From Aquabacter sp. L1I39 (lineage in GTDB: Bacteria; Pseudomonadota; Alphaproteobacteria; Rhizobiales; Xanthobacteraceae): 64,000 nucleotides of DNA. Shown piece by piece: positions 34,996 through 45,700 of the stretch; position 1 is the stretch's first letter, and each line of letters starts with the position of its first letter. A program made the position numbers and the translations under genes. The notes beneath the pieces were generated by a model. That model did not search any database. It was not told where the DNA came from and saw only the letters and a program-made list of their open reading frames with translations. The stretch is taken from assembly GCF_017742835.1 (NCBI RefSeq), contig NZ_CP072392.1, forward strand, positions 4,960,180 through 5,024,179, given 5' to 3'.

Positions 34996-35766
34996 ATGTG
35001 CCGGTGGATGGCCTATTCGGGCGAACCCATTGCACTCGACCGCTATGTGACGCGCTCGTCCCATTCCTTGGTGGTGCAGAGCCAGAAGGCGCTGGAATCC
35101 ACCATGGCTATGAACGGCGACGGCTTCGGCCTCGGCTGGTATGACGATCTGCCGGACCCGGGGGTCTACCGGGAGATCCGGCCGGCCTGGTCGGACGAGA
35201 ATCTGCGTTCCCTCAGCCGGCATCTGCGCTCGCGGCTGTTCTTCGCCCATGTGCGCGCCGCCACCGGCACGCCGGTCACGCGGCCCAATTGCCACCCCTT
35301 CGCCTATGGCCGCTGGCTGTTCATGCACAACGGGTATCTCGCCAACTGGATCGCGCTCCGCCGCACCGTGGAAGGCATGATCCCCGACGAGATGTATGGC
35401 GCGCGGGCCGGCTCCACCGATTCCGAGGCGCTGTTCCTGGCGCTCATGGGGCAGGGGCTGGCGGAGGATGCGGAGCCGAACCCGGTTGCGGCGGTGGGGC
35501 GGTTCCTGGCGCGTGTGGCGGAACTGGCGGGGTCGGACCCGTTCCTCTTCACCGCCGCGCTGTCGGACGGCGTGCATCTCTACGCCTTCCGCTATGGGGT
35601 CAATGCGCGGCCGAATTCGCTCTATTACCGCGCCGCCCAGAACGGTGTCCTCATCGCCTCCGAGCCACTGGACGATGACCGCTCCACCTGGATCGAGGTG
35701 CCGCCGCAATCGGCGCTGTGCGCCCCGTCCGGCGGCCCCGTCTCGGTGCTGCCACTGGCGGCGTGA
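34996..35766 (+). CDS. class II glutamine amidotransferase (YafJ/EgtC-like)
   Basis: A 256-residue stand-alone N-terminal nucleophile hydrolase. Cys2 follows the start Met (MCRWMAYSGEP), with further glutaminase features: NGDGFGLGWYDD, SRLFFAHVRAATGT and HNGYLANW. No synthase domain is attached. The family includes EgtC and YafJ, which hydrolyse gamma-glutamyl or glutamine amides. A GGAGGAGG-type site lies before the start (aaaggaggagg), 40 bp after the asparagine-synthase-type gene, so the pair is probably co-transcribed. Confidence 0.9.
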   Translation: MCRWMAYSGEPIALDRYVTRSSHSLVVQSQKALESTMAMNGDGFGLGWYDDLPDPGVYREIRPAWSDENLRSLSRHLRSRLFFAHVRAATGTPVTRPNCHPFAYGRWLFMHNGYLANWIALRRTVEGMIPDEMYGARAGSTDSEALFLALMGQGLAEDAEPNPVAAVGRFLARVAELAGSDPFLFTAALSDGVHLYAFRYGVNARPNSLYYRAAQNGVLIASEPLDDDRSTWIEVPPQSALCAPSGGPVSVLPLAA

Positions 35767-35778
35767 GGGGATCCGCCT

Positions 35779-36723
35779 CTAAACTCCCGCGCCCCGCGCG
35801 TGGATCAGCAGCAGGATCTCATAGGCGAGATAGGCGGCCAGATGCGCCGCCATGCCCTGCACATCATGGCCGGGGCTCACCGTATTGATGTCCACGGCGA
35901 CGATGTTCAGCCCGGACAGGCCGCGCAGCAAGTGCAGCCCCTCCCGCGCCGAGAAGCCGCCCCAGGTGGGCGTGCAGACGCCCGGCGCCACGGAGGGGTC
36001 GAAGGAATCCATGTCCCAGGACAGATAGACCGGCCGGCCCCCCATCACCTCGTGCAGTTCGGCGAGCACATCCGCCTCGCCCCGCCGCACATAGTCGGTC
36101 ATGGTGATGATGTTGTAGCCGAGGCTGCGGGTGTGGTCGGCGACCCCCGGCCGGTAGGTGGAGCCGCGCACCCCCACATGGTAGGAGGCGCTGGCCGAGA
36201 CCCGCTGCTCCAGCGCCACATGGCTGAACTGGCTGGCGGCGTCATAGGGGTGTTCCGGGTTCACCGGGTGGCAGTCGGTGTGGCTGTCCACATGGAGCAC
36301 GCACAGGTCCGGCCACAGCCGCGCGGCGGCGCGCACCAGCGGGACGGAGACCGACCCGTCGCCGCCGAAGCCGACCACGGTGGCCCCGGTGGAGGCGATG
36401 CGGAAGGCGGCCTCCTCGATGCGCGCGAAGGCGTCCTCGATGCGGCCGGGGGTGAGGGTGACGTCGCCGCAATCCACCAGCCCCAAGGCTTCGCGCACGT
36501 CGAAGTCGGCCCGCTCGCTCTCATAGGGCCGCACGAGAGCGGATTGCTCGCGGATGGAGCGCGGCCCTTCCCGCGAGCCGATGCGGAAGGGATGGGTGCC
36601 GCAATCGAAGGGCACACCGAGAATGGCCGCCTTAGCGCCTGTGGCATCACCCGCCCAGGGCACGCCCATGAAGCCGGCGCCCTGGTGCATGAGGGCGGCG
36701 CTGCTCATTTCCGAGGGTTTCAT
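35779..36723 (-). CDS. ureohydrolase-superfamily protein with altered active site
   Basis: A 314-residue arginase/agmatinase-like protein. The DSHTD block (LHVDSHTDCHPV) and DMD block (LSWDMDSFDPSVAPG) of the dinuclear Mn site are present. The first metal His is not: the usual GGDHS reads GGDGS. The guanidinium-binding Glu region (usually D-x-x-E-V-x-P) reads DINTVSP, with Thr at the Glu position. Agmatine/guanidine hydrolysis is therefore doubtful. It is last in an operon with an M20 peptidase (ATGA overlap) and an amino-acid ABC importer. Substrate may be a related amide or hydrolysed guanidino-like compound. Confidence 0.85.
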   Translation of the reverse strand: MKPSEMSSAALMHQGAGFMGVPWAGDATGAKAAILGVPFDCGTHPFRIGSREGPRSIREQSALVRPYESERADFDVREALGLVDCGDVTLTPGRIEDAFARIEEAAFRIASTGATVVGFGGDGSVSVPLVRAAARLWPDLCVLHVDSHTDCHPVNPEHPYDAASQFSHVALEQRVSASASYHVGVRGSTYRPGVADHTRSLGYNIITMTDYVRRGEADVLAELHEVMGGRPVYLSWDMDSFDPSVAPGVCTPTWGGFSAREGLHLLRGLSGLNIVAVDINTVSPGHDVQGMAAHLAAYLAYEILLLIHARGAGV

Positions 36724-37994
36724 GACAGGGGGCTTTCCTGCGCGAGAAAGTCGAAGGCTGTGAGCGTGTGCACCTTCGCCACCGCCACCAGTTCGTCGAC
36801 GAGAATGTATTCGTCGGGCGCGCCCATGTTGAACGGCGTGCAGCCGAAGACCACGCTGGGAATGCCGAACATGCGGTAGATGCGGGCGTCCGAGGCCCCC
36901 ACCCGCATGTTGCTGACCGGCGGTGCGCCGAACACGCGGGCGGCGGCGTCCACCGTGCGCGTCACGATCTCATGGCCGGGCGAGGTGTAGCTTGCCGGAT
37001 AGGCGCGGATGATGCGCCAGGTGACGCCCTCAAGGCCATCGAGCCCGGCATGAAGGGCGTCTTCCACCGCCTCCAGCGTCACGCCTACGGGAATGCGGAT
37101 GTCGGCGGCGGCGGTGGCGGCGGCCGGCACCAGGTTCGGCGAAATGCCGCCCTGGACGGTGCCGATATTCACCGTCACCCGCTGGAGCGTCGCCGCCTCG
37201 CCCGCGCCGGACAAAGGCTCGGAGACGGGCTTCGCCGCCGCGATGGCGGCGCTCACCTCCGCGGGGGCCGTCACGGGCAGGTCTTCCAGGCGCTTCAGGG
37301 CATCCAGCGCGTCGCGCAGGCGGTCGATGGCGTTTTCGCCCTTATGCACATGGGCGCCATGGGCGGGCTGTCCCTCAGCCTCGATCTCCACCCAGCACAG
37401 GCCCTTCTCGCCGAAGCGCACCACGGTGGGCGAACCCACGTCGCCGCACAGCATGGCATCGCCCGCGGCTTCCGGCACGTTCTCCAGCAGCCAGCGGGAG
37501 CCAAGGGAACCCATGTTTTCCTCATCGCCCGCCAGCGTCACCACCAAGTCGCCCGACCAGTGGTCTTGATGGCCGGCGAGGATGCGGGCCGCCAGCAGGG
37601 AAGAGGCGATGCCCGCCTTCATGTCGGAGACGCCGCGCCCATAGATCCGGCCATCCTCCAGCACGCCGCCCAGCGGCGGGACGCTCCAGGCGCCCTCGCC
37701 AATGGGGAAGGTGTCCAGATGCCCGTTCAGCACCAGCCGCCGACCAGGGCGGCCGGAGGAGAGGACGCCCACCAGGTTGATGATGCCGGGCGCGCTTTCA
37801 TAGCGCTGCACGGTCATGCCGGGGATGGCCTCCAGGAGGGCTGTGGCGGTCTCAGCGATCGCGGTCACATCACCGGGCGGGTTGGGGGAGGCGATGCGCA
37901 CCAGCCGGCGGGTGGTGTCCACGAGGGCCTCGCGGCCCGCCTCCACCTGCGCCATCAGGCGGTCGTGGAGGCAAGAAAGGTCACTGGCGGGCAA
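36720..37994 (-). CDS. M20-family metallopeptidase/deacylase (ArgE/DapE/CPG2-like)
   Basis: A 424-residue dizinc hydrolase. Residues LNGHLDTFP (first His-Asp pair), GRGVSDMKAG, a GDEENMGSLG block containing the catalytic Glu, and a late His in TPFNMGAP-adjacent region match M20. It removes acyl or peptidyl groups from amino acids. It overlaps the permease gene by 14 bp and the ureohydrolase-like gene by ATGA, tying import and intracellular deacylation together. The exact substrate is unknown. Confidence 0.9.
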   Translation of the reverse strand: MPASDLSCLHDRLMAQVEAGREALVDTTRRLVRIASPNPPGDVTAIAETATALLEAIPGMTVQRYESAPGIINLVGVLSSGRPGRRLVLNGHLDTFPIGEGAWSVPPLGGVLEDGRIYGRGVSDMKAGIASSLLAARILAGHQDHWSGDLVVTLAGDEENMGSLGSRWLLENVPEAAGDAMLCGDVGSPTVVRFGEKGLCWVEIEAEGQPAHGAHVHKGENAIDRLRDALDALKRLEDLPVTAPAEVSAAIAAAKPVSEPLSGAGEAATLQRVTVNIGTVQGGISPNLVPAAATAAADIRIPVGVTLEAVEDALHAGLDGLEGVTWRIIRAYPASYTSPGHEIVTRTVDAAARVFGAPPVSNMRVGASDARIYRMFGIPSVVFGCTPFNMGAPDEYILVDELVAVAKVHTLTAFDFLAQESPLS

Positions 37995-38646
37995 GGCGGC
38001 GCTCCCACAGGCGGATGGCCATGGCCAGGGGCCAGCAGATGAAGAAATAGACCACGGCGATGAAGGTGAAGATTTCCAGCGGCCGGAAGGTGGTGGAGGA
38101 CAATTCCATGCCCCGGCGCGTGATCTCGCTGACCGAAATGACCGAGCCCAGCGAGGAGAATTTGATGAGCTGCACGAAGTTGGAGGCGAGCGGCGGCAAG
38201 GTCATGCGGATGGCCTGCGGCATCACGATGCGCATGAAGCTCTGGGCCGGGGTCAGCCCCAGCACCTGCGCCGCCTCCCGATGGCCCTTGGGCACCGCCT
38301 GGATGCCGGCGCGGTACACCTCCGAGATGAAGGCCGCCATGTAGAGCGACAGGCCGATGAGGATCGCCGCCAGCGCCGAGATGCGGATGCCGAAGACGAT
38401 GGGCAGCACATAATAGACCCACAGCAACTGCACCAGGATGGGCGTGTTGCGGATGATCTCGCCCAAGGTCAGGCTGAAGGCCCGCAAGAGCCGGAACTTC
38501 GACATGTCGAACAGCGCCAGAACCAGCCCGCCCAGAAGCGCGAAGACCAGCGAGGTGGCGGAGATGATGAGCGTCAATTGGAGGCCGGACAGAAGGAAGT
38601 CCAAATTGCTCCAGATGATGTCCCAGCGAAACGTATAAGAGTTCAC
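37981..38646 (-). CDS. amino-acid ABC transporter permease (HisM/GlnP type)
   Basis: A 221-residue membrane protein with about five hydrophobic segments, including TLIISATSLVFALLGGLVLA, and the EAA loop of amino-acid permeases (EVYRAGIQAVPKGHREAAQVLG). One permease gene is present, so it probably forms a homodimer or pairs with a subunit elsewhere. It is 126 bp after the binding-protein gene, and its end overlaps the M20 gene. Confidence 0.93.
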   Translation of the reverse strand: MNSYTFRWDIIWSNLDFLLSGLQLTLIISATSLVFALLGGLVLALFDMSKFRLLRAFSLTLGEIIRNTPILVQLLWVYYVLPIVFGIRISALAAILIGLSLYMAAFISEVYRAGIQAVPKGHREAAQVLGLTPAQSFMRIVMPQAIRMTLPPLASNFVQLIKFSSLGSVISVSEITRRGMELSSTTFRPLEIFTFIAVVYFFICWPLAMAIRLWERRLARQ

Positions 38647-38771
38647 GGCGGGCCTCCTGCTGCTCGCCTCGGGGTGGACGCGCCGGCCCGTGCGCGCAGC
38701 GCGGCGGGGCTGGCGCGGAATGGGGCGAGCGGGCCGGCGCCAAGGCAGGCGCCGGCGACTTCTTCAGGACA

Positions 38772-39587
38772 TCAGGGGGCGACGATGGGGCCGAGCTTGT
38801 TCTTCTCGGCATACTTCTTCAGGCGGCCATCCAGCTTGATGGTGTCGATGAAGAGGTTCACATAGTTCAGCCACACCTGGTCGCCTTGGTTGATCACATA
38901 GGCATAGGGCGTCACCGCCAGCTTTTCCGGCGGCTCGATGGATTTGGCCCAGTCGAACTCGTCGGTGACTTTCACGGCGGTGGGGAAGTCGGTCATGATG
39001 ACATCCACGCGGCCGGCCACCAGTTCGCCCTCGCGGGTATTGGGCGGGGCCACCGAGATCAGCTCGGCATTCTTCAGGTAGGTCTTCATGAAGGGCTCGA
39101 TATAGGAGCCGAGCGTCACGGCCACCTTCATGCCGGGCTTGTCAATGTCGGCCCAGGTCTTCACCGGCCCGTCCTTGCGGGTGACCGCATAGATGTTGGT
39201 GATGAGATAGGGCTTGGAGAATTCCACCGCCTGGGCCCGCTTCAGCGAGGCGCCGACGCCGAACATGCCGATGTCGCACTTATTGGCCTGGAGGTCGGCG
39301 ATGAAGGTGCCGAAGCTGGATTCCACGATCTCCAGCTGCGCGCCCAGTTCCTTGGCCAGCTCCTTGGAGAGATCGGCGTCGATGCCCTCGATCTCGCCCG
39401 TCTTCGGGTTGCGGAAGGAGATGGAATAATAGAGCGGATACTGGCAGACGCGCAGCTTCTTGCTCTTCGTGATCTCGTTGAGGCGCGAATTCACCGCCTG
39501 CGCGGCGGCGGGCAGGGGCGCGGCGATGCAGGCGGTCAGCGCGGCGGCGGCGGCCCATCGCAGGAATTTGGGAAGCGGCAGGGTCAT
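38772..39587 (-). CDS. amino-acid ABC transporter substrate-binding protein (family 3)
   Basis: A 271-residue periplasmic protein. Signal peptide over about residues 1-30 (AAAAALTACIAAPLPAAAQA), then LRVCQYPLYYSISFRN, GEIEGIDADLSKELAKELGAQ and KAGRVDVIMTDFPTA-like loop, all typical of family 3 binding proteins for polar or basic amino acids. It delivers ligand to the permease downstream. It lies 61 bp after the ATPase gene. Confidence 0.93.
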   Translation of the reverse strand: MTLPLPKFLRWAAAAALTACIAAPLPAAAQAVNSRLNEITKSKKLRVCQYPLYYSISFRNPKTGEIEGIDADLSKELAKELGAQLEIVESSFGTFIADLQANKCDIGMFGVGASLKRAQAVEFSKPYLITNIYAVTRKDGPVKTWADIDKPGMKVAVTLGSYIEPFMKTYLKNAELISVAPPNTREGELVAGRVDVIMTDFPTAVKVTDEFDWAKSIEPPEKLAVTPYAYVINQGDQVWLNYVNLFIDTIKLDGRLKKYAEKNKLGPIVAP

Positions 39588-39647
39588 GGCTTGGTCCTCT
39601 GGGGTTGGCCCGGCCTTTGGCGGCCGTTGTCTGTGTTCGGGTGAGGG

Positions 39648-40403
<756 letters not shown>

Positions 40404-40428
40404 TGCGGGCTCCCTCGACAAACTTGAC

Positions 40429-40445
40429 CATAAATTTGCGTTATG
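40429..40445. promoter_or_regulatory. candidate LysR operator (CATAA-N7-TTATG)
   Basis: CATAAATTTGCGTTATG has 5-bp inverted ends in T-N11-A layout, between the divergent ATPase and LysR genes. An inverted CATAAATTT half (as aaatttatg, 40514-40522) lies at the LysR start. The region is AT-richer than its surroundings. Confidence 0.5.
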
Positions 40446-40519
40446 ATCTTCTTGCCTCGTGTTCCAAGGCTCCTTCATATTCCAGACGAGCAAACGAAAA
40501 ATGGCAATAACCAAAATTT

Positions 40520-41428
40520 ATGCAAATGGACTATCGCCTCCTTGAAGCCTTCCGCGCCGTGATCGATGCCGGCTCCGTCACCCAGGCGGCGGGCGCGTTG
40601 GGGCTCACCCAGCCGGCCGTGAGTGCGCAGATCGCGCGGCTGGAGGCGGAGGTGGGCTTTTCCCTGTTCGAGCGCTCGGGCAACCGGGTGCGGCCCACCA
40701 CCGAGGCCCTCGTCTTCCGCGAGGAGGTGGAGCGCACGCTCGCCAAGATCAACGACCTCAGCCGCGTGGCCGAGCAGATCCGCACCGGCGAGATGGGGGC
40801 GCTCACCATCGTCAGCCACCCCATGGCGGGCGTCACCTTGCTGCCGCCGGTGGTGGCCGCCTTCGGCAAGGCGCGGCCGGAGACGCGGGTGGAATTGAGC
40901 GTCCGCAACTCGGACATGGTCCGCTCGCTCTTTCCCTCGCGCACCTATGACATCGGCATTGCCGAGGCCTCCGTGGACCCGGCGGGGCTCACCCTCACCC
41001 GCTATCGCATGGCCTGCCGCGCCATTCTGCCCAAGGGCCATGCACTGGCTGCCCATGAAGTGCTCACGCCGGCGCTCCTCTCCGGCGTGCCCTTCGTCTC
41101 CATGTCCCGGCAATGGGCCGCCCATCATCTGGTGGAGAAGGTGTTCGCGGCGGCGGACGCGCATCTCAACATTGTCGCCACCTCGGAATTGTTCGCCGCC
41201 ATCTGCATGATGGTGGCCCATGGGCTCGGCGTCTCCATCGTGGATGCCGCCTCCGCCGCCCAGTTCGAGGGGCTGGGCCTGGAGGTGCGGCCCTTCGCGC
41301 CCGCCGTCCTCTATGAGGTGGCCGTCTTCCATTCTGCGGACCGGGTGCCCTCGGCCATCGCCCGCAACTTCCTCGATCTTCTCGACGCCCACATGGGCAC
41401 CTTCCTGTCGCCCGTGGAGCAGCCCTGA
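40520..41428 (+). CDS. LysR-family transcriptional regulator (OccR/NocR-like)
   Basis: A 302-residue LysR protein. HTH (MQMDYRLLEAFRAVIDAGS, GALGLTQPAVSAQIARLEAE) and an effector domain resembling opine/arginine regulators. ATG 40526 (MDYR) is an alternative start. It probably regulates the divergent amino-acid uptake operon and the M28 peptidase gene that begins at its stop codon (1-bp overlap). Confidence 0.92.
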   Translation: MQMDYRLLEAFRAVIDAGSVTQAAGALGLTQPAVSAQIARLEAEVGFSLFERSGNRVRPTTEALVFREEVERTLAKINDLSRVAEQIRTGEMGALTIVSHPMAGVTLLPPVVAAFGKARPETRVELSVRNSDMVRSLFPSRTYDIGIAEASVDPAGLTLTRYRMACRAILPKGHALAAHEVLTPALLSGVPFVSMSRQWAAHHLVEKVFAAADAHLNIVATSELFAAICMMVAHGLGVSIVDAASAAQFEGLGLEVRPFAPAVLYEVAVFHSADRVPSAIARNFLDLLDAHMGTFLSPVEQP

Positions 41429-42705
41429 TGCGCCCCTTGCCCGATCTGTCCGTCTTCGCCGCCGATGCCCGCCTCCAGGAGGAGTTCGACGCGCTGTGCG
41501 ACTTCGGCGGCCGGCTCGCCGGCACGAAGGCCGAAGCGGACGCCATGGCCTATGTGGCGGAGCGGGGCGCACAGGCAACCGGCGTGCCCGCCCAAGCGGT
41601 GCCGGTGGCCTATGGCGGCTGGACGGCGCGGGGGGCTTTTCTCGCCTTTGCCGATGGCAGCACTGCGCCGTGCCATCCTTTGGTGCGCAGCCGGCCGACG
41701 CCGGCCGAGGGCCTCGAAGCTGAAGTGATCGACCTCGGCCGGGGCACGCCGGAAGAGTTCGAGGCGCACCGCGCCGAGATTGCCGGGCGCATCGTGCTGG
41801 TGCGCCATGAGCTGATGTTCGTGGCCGGCACCATCCATCGCCGCCGCAAATACAATATGGCCTTGGAGATGGGGGCGGTCGGCTTTCTCATTGCCGGCCC
41901 CGTGGCGGGCGGCGCTGTGGCGGGTTCGTCCGGCCGTGCCGGTGACGAGCCCGGCATTCCCGCCGCCGGCATCTCGCCCGAGACCGCCGCGCGCCTTGCC
42001 CGCACCGCCGCCGGCCGGCCGAAAGTGCGCTTTCATCTCGCCGCGCAGGACCGGCCGGGCGAGACGGCGACCTTGCTGTTCGACCTGCCGGGGCAGGGGC
42101 CGGACTTTGTGGTGCTGAGCGCCCATGTGGACGGCCACGACATCAATGAAAGCGCGATGGACAATGCCTCGGGCGTCGCGGTGGCGCTTGCGGTGATGCG
42201 GGCGGTGGCGTCCCTTGTGGCGGGCTTCCAGCGCGGCGTGCGGCTGGCCTTCTTCAGTGCCGAGGAATGGGCGCTCACCGGCTCGGCGCAATATGTGAAC
42301 GGGCTCACGCCGCAGGAGCGCGAGCGCATCGCCCTCGACATCAATCTGGACACGGTGGTGGGCGGCGCGCGCCATGCGGCGCTCACCAGCGGCTATGGGG
42401 CGCTGGAGCCCTTCCTGCTGCGGGCGGCGGACGAGGCCGGCTATCCGCTGCGCTGCGTGCGGCCTTTCCTGCAGAACTCCGACCACGCCAATTTCGCCGC
42501 CGCCGGCATCCCCGCCTTCCGCCTGGTGGCCGGCTATGACGAGCCGGAGGCGGCCGTCCGCCTCGTCCTGACCCCCGAAGACCGGCGCGACAAGGTGCAG
42601 CCCGGCGAACTCCCCCGCGCCGCCGCCCTCACCGCCGCCTTGCTGGTGGCCGCCTGCACGGCATCGCCCGAAGAGGCCGCGGGGTGGCGAGCGCGGGTGG
42701 GGTGA
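41428..42705 (+). CDS. M28-family metallopeptidase (aminopeptidase-type)
   Basis: A 425-residue zinc peptidase. Metal residues fit SAHVDGHD (His, Asp), ESAMDNASGVAVAL (Asp), SAEEWALTG (catalytic Glu-Glu), NLDTVVGG (Asp) and SDHANFAAAGIP (His). No signal peptide is visible, so it is probably cytosolic. The gene starts at the last base of the LysR stop. It may hydrolyse peptides or N-acyl derivatives taken up by the divergent ABC system. It ends 6 bp before the convergent P450 gene. Confidence 0.92.
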   Translation: MRPLPDLSVFAADARLQEEFDALCDFGGRLAGTKAEADAMAYVAERGAQATGVPAQAVPVAYGGWTARGAFLAFADGSTAPCHPLVRSRPTPAEGLEAEVIDLGRGTPEEFEAHRAEIAGRIVLVRHELMFVAGTIHRRRKYNMALEMGAVGFLIAGPVAGGAVAGSSGRAGDEPGIPAAGISPETAARLARTAAGRPKVRFHLAAQDRPGETATLLFDLPGQGPDFVVLSAHVDGHDINESAMDNASGVAVALAVMRAVASLVAGFQRGVRLAFFSAEEWALTGSAQYVNGLTPQERERIALDINLDTVVGGARHAALTSGYGALEPFLLRAADEAGYPLRCVRPFLQNSDHANFAAAGIPAFRLVAGYDEPEAAVRLVLTPEDRRDKVQPGELPRAAALTAALLVAACTASPEEAAGWRARVG

Positions 42706-42711
42706 GTGGCC

Positions 42712-45700
42712 TCACCCCGCCGCCCACACATCCTGGAGATAGCGCCCGCTGTCCTCCAGCGCCTTGACCGTCTCGGCGCCGAGCAATTCCGCGAACGCGG
42801 CGTGCACGTCGGGGGCCATGGTGCGGGCATTGCCGCAGATGAGGATGGACGCGCCCGCCGCCACCGCGCCGCGCACGGCATTCCCATGGAGGCGCAGGAG
42901 GTCCTGCACATAGGTCTTCGGCGTCCCCGCCCGGCGGGAGAAGGCCACCGCCAGGAGGCCGAGCGTGCCCTCGGCCTCATAGGCTTCCAGCTCCTCGCGA
43001 TAGAGATAGTCGCTCTCGTCCCGGCAGCCGAAGAAGAGCTGCACCGGGCCCACCTCCATCCCCTGTGCGCGCTGGGCGTGACGCTGCTGGATGAAGCCGC
43101 GCAACGGGGCAAGGCCGGTGCCCGGACCCACCAGGATGAGCGGAACGGTGGGGTCGGCCGGCAGGTGGAAGGTGCTGCCCGTATCCTTCACCAGCACCCG
43201 CACCGACGTGCCCTCGGCGCATTCAGCCAGATAGGTGCTGCACAGCCCGTCATGGCGCACCCCGTCGGCCGAGACGAAATGGTGGACGCCCACGGTGAGC
43301 GTGCACGCCTCCGGCGACAGGAGCGGCGAGGACGAGATGGAATAATAGCGCGGCTTCAGGGCCGGGCGCACGGTGAGCATGGTGGCGAGATCGAGCTTCA
43401 CCGAGGGCACCTGCGCCAGCAGATCCTCCATGCGGGGCTTGGCCTCGGCGACCGCGTGGGGGAAGTCGGCGAGCCAGGCGGCGATGCGGGCGCTATCCGG
43501 CGGGCATTGGGCCGCCTGCGCCCAGGCGCGCAGGTCGCGCCGGGTGACGGGGCCGGCGAGGTCCACATGCTCGGCCAGAAGCTCGCCGACGCTCACCGGC
43601 ACGCCGAACGGCAGGCCGGCTTCGTCGGCGGCGTGGGGATGGAGCGGGGTCAGGAGCACGCGCGTTTCCGGCGCCAGGCCGCAGCGGGCGGCGGCCGCTG
43701 CCACCAAAGCCGGCGGGTTGGTGGGGAAGACGGCCAGATGATCGCCCGCCGCATAGGAGGTGCCGGTGGGCAGCGGGATCTCGATGTGGCGCGTGGAGCC
43801 CTGGGCGCCCGCGCCCAGCAATTCCCGGTTCATGCGCACCGGCACCATCACGGCGCCCGCATCGAGCCGCGTGCCGGAGCGGGGCGCGGCGCCGGAAGCG
43901 GTGCCGGCGAAATTGGCCATTTCCACCTTCACGGCGGGCGCCTCGGCGAAGGCGTCCGCCTCCGCCGCATCTGTGTCCGCCGCACCGCCGAAGGCCGCGT
44001 CCAGCGCCGGCCAGAGTGCGGCGGTCCAGGCCTCCACCGCCGCCTCATAATCGCCGTCCGCATCCGCCGTGCCCGCCTCCAGGAGGGGCGTGCCGCCAAG
44101 TGCGGCGAGGCGGGTGGCGACGGTCTTGGGGAATTTCTGGAAGGTCTGGTGCCACTGGGTGTTTCCGCAGCCGAGCACCGCATGGCGTACCCCCGCACAG
44201 GCGCCCGCCGGGGCGCTCGCCAGCCATTGGGCAAAGCGCGCGGCATTGTCCGGAGGGGTGCCATTATAGGTGGAGGTGATGATCACGACGGCCCCGTCCG
44301 TGGGCCAGGGCTGGCCCACCTGCTCGTCCAGCTCCGCCACGCTGGCCGCATAGCCCCGCGCCGCCGCCTGCTGGGCGAGGGCGAGCGCGATGTCGCGGCA
44401 GCCGCCCATGTTTGAGCCGTAGAGCAGGCGCAAGGGCCGCCCGCCCCCCGCCACCGGAGCGGCGGACACGGCCTCCGCCTTGGCGGCGGCGGGGCGCACA
44501 GGGAAGCGGCCCTTCACCTCCGGCCGGCGCTCCAGCAGCATGTCCAGATGGTCGGGCTTCACGGTGAGCGCCTGCTTGTGGCGCAGCACGTAATGGGGAT
44601 CCTTGGGCCGGACCGTGAAGCGCTGCACGAGGCGTGCCAGCACCATCTTGGCTTCCAGCAGGGCGAACTGGAAGCCGATGCAGGAACGCGCGCCCATGCC
44701 GAAGGGATGGTAGGCGTGGGGATGGTGGAGCTTCTCCTCCTCCGGCGCGAAGCGGTCGGGGCGGAAGACGGCGGCATCGGCGCCCCAGAAGCGCGGATTG
44801 GCATGCAAGGTGGTGAGCGACACGAAGATGCGCTCGCCCTTCTTCACATCGTAGCGCCCGTTTCCGAGCGTGGCGTCGCGGGTGGCATAGCGCGGGAACA
44901 TGGGCACGGGCGGGCACAGCCGCAGCGCCTCCTTCAGCACCCGCTGGGTGTAGTCGAGCCGCCCCACATCCTCATAAGTGGGGATGTAGGAGAAGTCGCG
45001 GCCGAGCACCCGGTCCACCTCGGCGATGAGCTTTTCCATCGCCTCGGGATTTTTCCACAGGTGGTAGAGCGCATAGGCCAGCATGCCCGAGGTGGTCTCG
45101 TGCCCGGCAATAAGCAGCACGATGAGCTGGCCGCGAATATTGTCGTCCGGCAGCTTCTGGCCGGTCACCCGGTCGGGGGTGGTGAGCATGACCTGGAGCA
45201 GGTCGGCGGGCACCGTCTCGCCTGACGCCATGGCGGCGCGGCGCTCGGCGATGATGGCCTCCACCTCCTCCAGCATCACCTTGTCGGCCGCCGTGCGGCG
45301 CTTGCGGACCTCGTGATAGAAGACCTCCGGCAACAGGCGCTTGGGCTCGGCCATGGCGTCGGTGAGCACCACATTCATGGCCTCCACGAAGGCGGGCAGC
45401 TCCGGCGTATCGATCGCCCCATAGCGGCGGTTGAAGGCGGCATAGGAAATGGCCTCGAAGGTCATCCGCGTCATCAGCTCAGTGGCAAGGAAGCTCTCGC
45501 CGGGGCCGAGGCGTTCGAGATGGGCGAGCAGGTCGTCCGCCACCTCGACGATGCGGCCGTAATAGTTTTTCAGCGCCGTGGCGCCGAAGGCGGGGGCGAG
45601 GATGCGGTGGGCCTGGTGCCAGAGCGGGTCATCGTCGGAGGCGGTGAAGAGCGCGCTGCCGACGCTCTTGTCGGCGAGGTTGCGCAGGCCGCCGCGCCCT

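Noticed and set aside
35779..36723. ordinary agmatinase
   Set aside because: Metal-binding His and substrate Glu are replaced, so this name would overstate its function.
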